Source of the DNA: an uncultured Gammaproteobacteria bacterium
GTDB lineage: Bacteria > Pseudomonadota > Gammaproteobacteria > JAADHQ01
Assembly: GCA_947258755.1 (NCBI GenBank)
Contig: CAMYJO010000008.1
Coordinates: 1 to 64,000, forward strand
Length of the DNA stretch: 64,000 nucleotides
Direction: 5' to 3'
The notes beneath the pieces were generated by a model, which saw only the letters and a list, made by a program, of their open reading frames with translations, searched no databases and was not told the DNA's origin. Both the position numbers and the translations under genes were made by a program. Below, one piece after another: positions 58,910 to 64,000 of the stretch (positions within the stretch are counted from its first letter, which is position 1; each line of letters opens with the position of its first letter).

Positions 58910-59203
58910 TCATGCAGGAAACAGCCCGGTATGCACAATCCCTTGACGGGGTTGTGACATCCAGTCGGCGACTGTATCTCGCCATTGCAGGTAGTGGGCG
59001 GTTTGCTTATGCAAATCGGCCGACTGTTTGTTGTCATAGGCTTCGTATAAGACGAATTTACCGGGCTCGTCCGCCTGTTGCATAACATCAAAGCGTTGAT
59101 TGCCGGGTTCCTGAATCGAGGCCTGATGGTTTCTGCGCGTCGCCTCAATAAAGTCGGGTATGTGATCCGGCTTTACATAGACATGAACGATCGTAATATA
59201 CAT
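58910..59203 (-). CDS. ABM-domain (quinol monooxygenase-like) protein
   Basis: A 97-residue protein with the antibiotic biosynthesis monooxygenase fold (MYITIVHVYVKPDHI, FVLYEAYDNKQSADLHKQTA). It resembles LsrG/YgiN-type small dimeric proteins. It lies directly upstream of the iron alcohol dehydrogenase gene. The substrate is unknown; an aldehyde/quinone detoxifying pair is possible. Confidence 0.88.
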   Translation of the reverse strand: MYITIVHVYVKPDHIPDFIEATRRNHQASIQEPGNQRFDVMQQADEPGKFVLYEAYDNKQSADLHKQTAHYLQWRDTVADWMSQPRQGIVHTGLFPA

Positions 59204-59278
59204 GACTGCATGTTTCCCAAAACAGTGACCCTATAATGATAAGCAATCTATGCCAATATGCATAGGACTAGATATATC

Positions 59279-60181
59279 CTATTCGATCTTTGTGATGTCA
59301 ACGCTGACCCTGGGTCTTCTCCAGTTATGTGCGAGCAGGCCGGTCAGAATCAGGCCGGTACCGGCCAGCAGGGTCCAGCCGACATCCTCGGCATTAAATA
59401 CATAGCCGATCAGTAATGCTATGACCGGTGTAATCAGGGGTATCAAGCCGATCTTGTTCGCATCCATATTCTTTAATGCATAAAAGAATAGTGTAAAGCC
59501 AACGACATTCGCAAAAATACCGAGGTACAGGATCGAGCCACCAGACTTTAGTGGAATAACATCGGGCAGGTGGCTGTCTGTCAATGACCAGACCAGTAGA
59601 AATAACAGGCTGGAGATGAGCAGGGTGCCTGTATTAATAATGATGCCGGGTAATCGACAATCGATTTTTTTGATCATGACTGTGCTCAGTGAGTGCAGGC
59701 CGGTTGCTGCGATAACGGCAACAATCCCGTAATAAGCGTTACTGCTTCTGGCAATGTCACTATAAAAAACAACAACTAAACCACACAGAGCAATGACAAT
59801 ACCCAGCAGTTTATTCGGTGCAAGGCTTTTTTCCTTTAGCATGAAAGCGGCGAAAACACTGGTTAACAGCGGCGACAGACCGAACAGGACCGATACCATA
59901 CCTGAGGTAATATATTGCGCGCCCCAGTATACAAACAGCATAGAGCCGAAAATACCGAGACTGGCAGCCAGGTAGGTCTGTACGGCCTGTTTGTGCCAAT
60001 GTAGACGCAGACGCATGAAGGCCAAAATCAGCAGACACACCAATGCGCCAATCAGCATGCGTGAGGTTACGCCGAAAAGAAAACCGGGACCATCACCACT
60101 CCATTTGATTGCCAGTGGCGTGGTTGACCAGATCAATATAATGCCAAGGTAGGCAGCGTTTACGGACATTGTTTGTCTCAT
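59279..60181 (-). CDS. EamA-family exporter (DMT superfamily)
   Basis: An inner-membrane transporter of about 300 residues with ten hydrophobic helices and two EamA repeats (IWSTTPLAIKWSGDG, SGMVSVLFGLSPLLTSVFAA; ALKNMDANKIGLIPLITPVI). DMT exporters move amino acids or other metabolites. The in-frame ATG 60193 lies only 9 bp after a strong terminator-like stem, so I prefer ATG 60181 (MRQTMSVNAA) or 60169. An attenuator-like leader precedes it, suggesting regulation by its substrate. Confidence 0.9.
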   Translation of the reverse strand: MRQTMSVNAAYLGIILIWSTTPLAIKWSGDGPGFLFGVTSRMLIGALVCLLILAFMRLRLHWHKQAVQTYLAASLGIFGSMLFVYWGAQYITSGMVSVLFGLSPLLTSVFAAFMLKEKSLAPNKLLGIVIALCGLVVVFYSDIARSSNAYYGIVAVIAATGLHSLSTVMIKKIDCRLPGIIINTGTLLISSLLFLLVWSLTDSHLPDVIPLKSGGSILYLGIFANVVGFTLFFYALKNMDANKIGLIPLITPVIALLIGYVFNAEDVGWTLLAGTGLILTGLLAHNWRRPRVSVDITKIE

Positions 60182-60193
60182 GTTCTGTTGCAT

Positions 60194-60235
60194 AAAATCA
60201 AAAAGGCCACAGTTCCGATGGGAATCTGTGGCCTT
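60194..60235 (-). terminator. Intrinsic terminator in the leader of the EamA gene
   Basis: Minus-strand stem AAGGCCACAG (60235-60226) / CTGTGGCCTT (60212-60203), extended by inner pairing around TCC/GGA, followed by TTTTTGATTTT. It stands between the transglutaminase gene and the EamA gene, just before the latter's start. Confidence 0.85.
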
Positions 60236-60265
60236 CAGGTTTGCTGAATATGGTTTAAGGGTTAA

Positions 60266-60361
60266 TTAATAAGCTGTCCTCAAGGCGCACAGGAAATCGG
60301 TTGACCACATTAGGCGGACAACACGGCGGGCTTTAATTAGTGCGACGACTTTATTCAACAT
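60266..60361 (-). CDS. Possible leader peptide of the EamA gene (31 codons)
   Basis: Minus-strand frame ATG 60361 to TAA 60266, reading MLNKVVALIKARRVVRLMWS then TDFLCALRTAY. It overlaps two RNA segments that could switch the downstream terminator on or off: GTTGTCC (60322-60316) pairs with GGACAGC (60279-60273), and CTGTGCGCCTT (60292-60282) pairs with the terminator's 5' arm AAGGCCACAG. No ribosome-binding site is visible before the ATG, so translation is uncertain. Confidence 0.4.
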   Translation of the reverse strand: MLNKVVALIKARRVVRLMWSTDFLCALRTAY

Positions 60362-60396
60362 GCGTCTAGACTGCCGAATTCAACTGAGGCTGTCAA
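60266..60396 (-). promoter_or_regulatory. Putative attenuator leader and promoter for the EamA gene
   Basis: TTGACA (60396-60391) is a perfect -35 box overlapping the upstream stop codon. The -10 region 17 nt later (CAGTCT) is weak. Downstream, mutually exclusive pairings are present: segment 1 with 2, segment 2 with 3, and terminator 3 with 4, as described under the leader peptide. Confidence 0.5.
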
Positions 60397-62387
60397 GCAA
60401 TAATTGGACGCCTGCCTGATCTGGGTTTAAAATGACGAATACGTTGTTTGAATTGTGAAAAAAGTTGTTCCGGCGGGTTACGGCCATAACGGAGTTGTAT
60501 ATAGAACCGGGTAATCAGTTCGACTTCCTGGCTGAGGTCCTGGCGTTTCTGTGACACGCGCCGGGCGAAATCCGTCGGTCCTTCATGAGGCTGGCGTTGA
60601 AGGCCAATGCGCGCCAGGCGCTGGCAGTATTGCTGGTACAGACGGGCAATGGAGTCCTTGTGTCTTTGCCTGTTTTGCAGGTTCAGCCATAGGGAAATGA
60701 CCAAGACCATGCTGCCGAGCGTGACCATAATAGCAATGGCAATGTCCTGCCAATTATCGGAATTGATTCCCAGCCGTTGTAGGAAACTGCGTTGCTTGCC
60801 GGCATCATAGCCGAGCACCCAACGATCCCAGCGATAATTGATAGAGTCCCAATACAGAATCAGGTTTCGTAGCAACGGACTGCTGCTCCTGCTTAGGCCA
60901 CCGCTCGATGCGCGTTCCGGCAAAGCGGAATCGATACCGGTCTCGACACGTTCAGGGGCCACGGCTGCGGTAGGGTCAATCCGAATCCAGCCTTTATTGG
61001 CCAACCAAACCTCAGCCCAGGCATGCGCATCTGATTGCCTGACAATCAGATAATCACCGAGCTCATTGTATTCACCGCCCTGGTAACCGAGTACCACCCT
61101 GGCCGGGATATCGAGCAGGCGCATCAAATAAACAAAACTACCGGCGTAGTGTTCACAAAAACCGCTGCGTGTGTTAAATAGAAAGTCATCAACGGAATTG
61201 CGGCCAAGCAGGGGAGGGTTCAATGTGTAACTAAAGTCCTGTTGGCGTAGTTGCGCCAGGACATGTTGAATGCGTTGGTTATTGTCGCTAAATTGTTGGC
61301 GTAGTTGATCGGCCCAGTCTCGAGTCCGGGGATTGAGCGTTTCCGGTAGTAATAGGCTGTACTGTCTTTGCATGTACTGCAGTTCAAGATCGATTTGATA
61401 GCGATTATATGAGCCGACCGTGTACTGTTTCAGCTGACTGATATCTTTGTTTGCTAGCAGGGTATAGTCGGGATTAATAAAACTTTCCGCTGGCAACTCG
61501 ACTGGCATGTCCAAGGCAAACAGCCAACGTTTGTGATGCGGCTCGAGGGTGATGGTATAAGTGGTTTTGTCGCCACTATGTTGGATAGATTCAGTACTAC
61601 CAGGTACCGGTAAAGAACGGTTATACCAGGTACGACCGTCAAAATAGCTTAACACCGGCCCTCGCCAGTACAGTTGTGAAAGCGGTGGCGCTTGTTGCTC
61701 GAACTTTACCCGGAATGCCACGGCATCGGATTGGATCAGAGAGCTGATATCGCCCGGACTCATGTTGTCGCTAAGTCCGGTGACGCCGCTTTTTTTATCT
61801 TCCGGCATGAACCACAGTGGACTGGGCAATCGTGGAAACAACACGAACAGGATTAGCATCAAGGGTATTGCCTGCAAGACCAGTGTACTGGCAACACGCA
61901 GATTACTAAAAACATGCAGACCCTGGTCATGCCGACTTAGCATGACCAGGGTGCTGGTCAGGCCAATACTGGCCAGCAACATATAAACAGCCATTGCGAT
62001 AGACTGCGAAAACAGGAAGCTGGTGACAACCAGGAAATAACCCAGGAATACGAACAGAATCACGTCCCGGTGGGTTTTCAGTTCCAGTAGTTTTAACGTC
62101 AGCATCAGTACCAATAGGGCCACCCCTGCATCCCTGCCGACAAGCGTACTATAACTATAAGCAACCGAGACACAAGCAATGATCACCAGTGCCAGGCGTA
62201 TCCACATGTTGGGGTAGCTCCACTTCCTGACAGTGATTAAATATCCCCAGGCGGCTATAAGCAGGCATAAAAGGCTGATGCCGATATGCATATGTTGCAC
62301 ATGTGGCAAAACCACAGCGGCTTCACAAAGCAGTAGCCAGCGCATTCTGGGCGCATTTATTTTCTCGCCTATAGCCTGCGTGCTCAT
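60393..62387 (-). CDS. Transglutaminase-like membrane protein (TgpA/DUF3488)
   Basis: A 664-residue inner-membrane protein with an N-terminal helix bundle (about 20-190), a large periplasmic transglutaminase domain with Cys in SGFCEHYAGSFVYLM, His in SDAHAWAEVWLANKGW and Asp in RIDPTAAV, a further helix near 555, and a cytosolic C-terminal domain. It matches TgpA, essential in Pseudomonas aeruginosa. It overlaps the DUF58 gene by 4 bp. moxR-DUF58-tgpA is a conserved order. Confidence 0.94.
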   Translation of the reverse strand: MSTQAIGEKINAPRMRWLLLCEAAVVLPHVQHMHIGISLLCLLIAAWGYLITVRKWSYPNMWIRLALVIIACVSVAYSYSTLVGRDAGVALLVLMLTLKLLELKTHRDVILFVFLGYFLVVTSFLFSQSIAMAVYMLLASIGLTSTLVMLSRHDQGLHVFSNLRVASTLVLQAIPLMLILFVLFPRLPSPLWFMPEDKKSGVTGLSDNMSPGDISSLIQSDAVAFRVKFEQQAPPLSQLYWRGPVLSYFDGRTWYNRSLPVPGSTESIQHSGDKTTYTITLEPHHKRWLFALDMPVELPAESFINPDYTLLANKDISQLKQYTVGSYNRYQIDLELQYMQRQYSLLLPETLNPRTRDWADQLRQQFSDNNQRIQHVLAQLRQQDFSYTLNPPLLGRNSVDDFLFNTRSGFCEHYAGSFVYLMRLLDIPARVVLGYQGGEYNELGDYLIVRQSDAHAWAEVWLANKGWIRIDPTAAVAPERVETGIDSALPERASSGGLSRSSSPLLRNLILYWDSINYRWDRWVLGYDAGKQRSFLQRLGINSDNWQDIAIAIMVTLGSMVLVISLWLNLQNRQRHKDSIARLYQQYCQRLARIGLQRQPHEGPTDFARRVSQKRQDLSQEVELITRFYIQLRYGRNPPEQLFSQFKQRIRHFKPRSGRRPIIA

Positions 62388-63334
62388 GTTACTTTAGACC
62401 CGTAGAGTGCCAGTGCCGACAGGCAGCAATGGCGGTGCCGGTGTCCTTTGCCGGGGGAGATGCTATGCCCCGGCATTCGCAGTCCATATTCGTTCCCGGC
62501 TGACTCGCACAATAATATCCATGCGCACAGGCGTGACAAGCGTTGTTCCAGTGAATGGCTGCCGGCCATGTCCCAATCCAGCCATAATGACTTGACACCC
62601 GTGCCGGAAAATTCTTTGCTGAACATGCCGGCGCCGCGTGCGCTCTGTTTCCAGGCAATAGATTTAATAGAATCGCCGTGCTGATAACGGCGTAGGCCGC
62701 TAAAGTCATCCTGTCCACGTTGCCGGGCTTGACCTTCACCCTGGCCTTGTAGTTCAAAGTCTGGAGTTGGGCCATTCTTTTCCGGAGTCGGGTATACCGT
62801 GCAGGCAGCATCCGGGTGTATCCACGACCAGGCATGGAAAAGGCCGAGTGGGTATTCGGTTGCGACTTTTAATCGTCCACTCATTAGCCTGCCGCGTTGA
62901 CGACTGGTAACCGACAACCTGGCCGTGACGGTGCTGGCCGCCGGTACGTTGATATTGATCTCCTCATTATCCATGCGTCTTAAGTTGACCGAGATCTTAT
63001 CCAGTGCATTACGGTTGCTGAGAACAATAGGGAATTCGGCCTCTTGGCCACAAAAGACGGATTGAGTACTAGCACAACGTATCTGTAAACCAGAAAGGTT
63101 TCGATGTGTATGTAGCATGGATACCAGAGCAACACTACCCATCAAAAAGGTCAGCGCAAATGCCAGGCTGTTATTATAATTGATGGCGCCGATCAGCATC
63201 AGTATTAATAACACTGTAAACAGACCGCCGTAGCGCGTCGGTAATATATAGATTCTGCGGCGGTGCAGGATGATGGGTTCTTGCTCAGGGCCGACGAGGC
63301 GTCGTGTCGAAAGCTTTTCAGCCAGGCTGCTCAT
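62384..63334 (-). CDS. DUF58-domain protein
   Basis: A 316-residue protein with two N-terminal helices (about 35-75) and a DUF58 domain (QDDFSGLRRYQHGDSIKSIA then W, about 210-230) that may adopt a von Willebrand-like fold. Usually located with MoxR ATPases. The C-terminus after about 270 is His/Cys-rich (GKGHRHRHCC). It lies 6 bp after moxR and overlaps tgpA by 4 bp. The function is unknown, thought to be linked to MoxR chaperone activity. Confidence 0.92.
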   Translation of the reverse strand: MSSLAEKLSTRRLVGPEQEPIILHRRRIYILPTRYGGLFTVLLILMLIGAINYNNSLAFALTFLMGSVALVSMLHTHRNLSGLQIRCASTQSVFCGQEAEFPIVLSNRNALDKISVNLRRMDNEEININVPAASTVTARLSVTSRQRGRLMSGRLKVATEYPLGLFHAWSWIHPDAACTVYPTPEKNGPTPDFELQGQGEGQARQRGQDDFSGLRRYQHGDSIKSIAWKQSARGAGMFSKEFSGTGVKSLWLDWDMAGSHSLEQRLSRLCAWILLCESAGNEYGLRMPGHSISPGKGHRHRHCCLSALALYGSKVT

Positions 63335-63340
63335 GTGTTG

Positions 63341-64000
63341 TTAGGGAATGGCTACAGACTGTAACAATTGTTGTGCCAGATCCTTCGTAGCACTGGCATC
63401 AGACTGTTGGCGCAAACGATGATTAACAACGGCCGGTAAAATGGCCTGAATGTCTTCCGGGATGACCGCGTCGCGGCCATCGAGAAAGGCCCAGGATTGC
63501 GCACTGCGTAATAAGGCCAGACTACCGCGAGGCGATAGGCCCGGCCCATCCATGCGTTCACTGCGACTGAATTCGACCAGGTCCTGCAGATAATCCAGCA
63601 AGGGTTCAGAAACGTGTATTTGTGGGACCTTGGCCTGATAAGTTAGCACCTGTTCAGGTGAGACACAAGCTTGCATCGTTTGTAGCAACATACTGCGGTC
63701 ACGCCCGGTCAGGATACGGCGCTCGGCCTGACGTGATGGATAGCCCAGCTCTATGCGCATCATAAAACGATCATACTGGGATTCGGGTAATGGAAAAGTA
63801 CCAATGTGGTGAGCTGGATTTTGCGTGGCGATAACAAAAAAAGGTTCCGGCAGTTCGCGTGTTACGCCTTCGGCGCTCACTTGTCTTTCTTCCATCGCTT
63901 CGAGCAAGGCGCTTTGTGCTTTCGGCGAGGCGCGGTTTATTTCATCAGCTAGGATCACTTGGGTGAATATCGGTCCTGGATGAAATGAGAAGCTATCATT
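63341..64000 (-). CDS. MoxR-family AAA+ ATPase (partial, N-terminus outside window)
   Basis: The last 219 codons of a MoxR ATPase run off the end of the window. Visible motifs: FHPGPIFTQV, Walker B VILADEINRASPKAQSALLE, sensor 1 FFVIATQNPAH, and the C-terminal lid GLSPRGSLALLRSAQSWAFL. Walker A is beyond the window. It heads the moxR-DUF58-tgpA operon. MoxR proteins act as chaperones for metal insertion or complex assembly. Confidence 0.95.
   Translation of the reverse strand, partial: NDSFSFHPGPIFTQVILADEINRASPKAQSALLEAMEERQVSAEGVTRELPEPFFVIATQNPAHHIGTFPLPESQYDRFMMRIELGYPSRQAERRILTGRDRSMLLQTMQACVSPEQVLTYQAKVPQIHVSEPLLDYLQDLVEFSRSERMDGPGLSPRGSLALLRSAQSWAFLDGRDAVIPEDIQAILPAVVNHRLRQQSDASATKDLAQQLLQSVAIP

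Overview
The window is a chromosomal segment of a motile gammaproteobacterium, probably aquatic and salt-adapted. The evidence is conserved gammaproteobacterial gene pairs (prfB-lysS, ffs-dnaX-ybaB-recR, rsgA/orn), a flagellar motAB pair behind a sigma-28-type promoter, an mltF/uup neighbourhood, and a four-gene sucrose cluster of the kind known from halotolerant methylotrophs and related bacteria. I cannot name the genus from sequence alone.

Layout. 1-1632: end of prfB, then lysS. 2164-17716: an AT-rich island with a complete Tad (Flp pilus) locus. It opens with two tandem receiver-AraC regulators, followed by Flp prepilin, TadV peptidase, an extra AAA+ ATPase, RcpC, RcpA secretin, a small lipoprotein, TadG-like, two TadE-like, TadZ, TadA, TadB, TadC and TadD. 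17931-26312: mltF, uup, an Sfp-type phosphopantetheinyl transferase, motB-motA, and a divergent HDOD-GAF gene. The motA and HDOD promoters both look sigma-28 dependent. 26391-27313: a tRNA-Ser(GGA) gene embedded in truncated and inverted tRNA-Ser fragments and a dense array of short hairpins, many with GGA in the loop, including a 3 x 53 bp tandem repeat. 27472-33346: minus-strand operon sps-spp-fructokinase-amylosucrase for sucrose synthesis and turnover. 33501-36412: 4.5S RNA, dnaX (with an A8 slippery run), ybaB, recR. 36528-46662: small unknown gene, HIT hydrolase, rsgA, phhB, M48 peptidase, orn, a REP doublet, a cytosolic rhodanese, pgm, a DUF1249 gene, a periplasmic rhodanese, a cysteine-less IscR-like regulator, a periplasmic DsrE-like protein and a membrane protein.

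47273-57682 is the most striking region: a 2,886-residue secreted protein with 16 near-identical ~102-residue Ig-like domains, ~630 residues of Asp-rich calcium-binding repeats and a C-terminal Gly-Gly-Gly-Cys/transmembrane/basic sorting tail. It overlaps an OmpA-family gene and is followed by a small CPBP-type glutamic intramembrane protease. This looks like a dedicated surface-protein sorting system of the JDVT-CTERM/MrtJ kind. 57689-64000: iron-containing alcohol dehydrogenase, ABM-domain protein, an EamA exporter preceded by what looks like a transcription attenuator, then a moxR-DUF58-transglutaminase operon truncated by the window end.

Functional themes: surface attachment (Tad pilus, giant repeat protein, OmpA), motility, sucrose as compatible solute, sulfur transfer (two rhodaneses, DsrE-like, Rrf2 regulator) and several RNA-level or repeat structures not explained by the genes.
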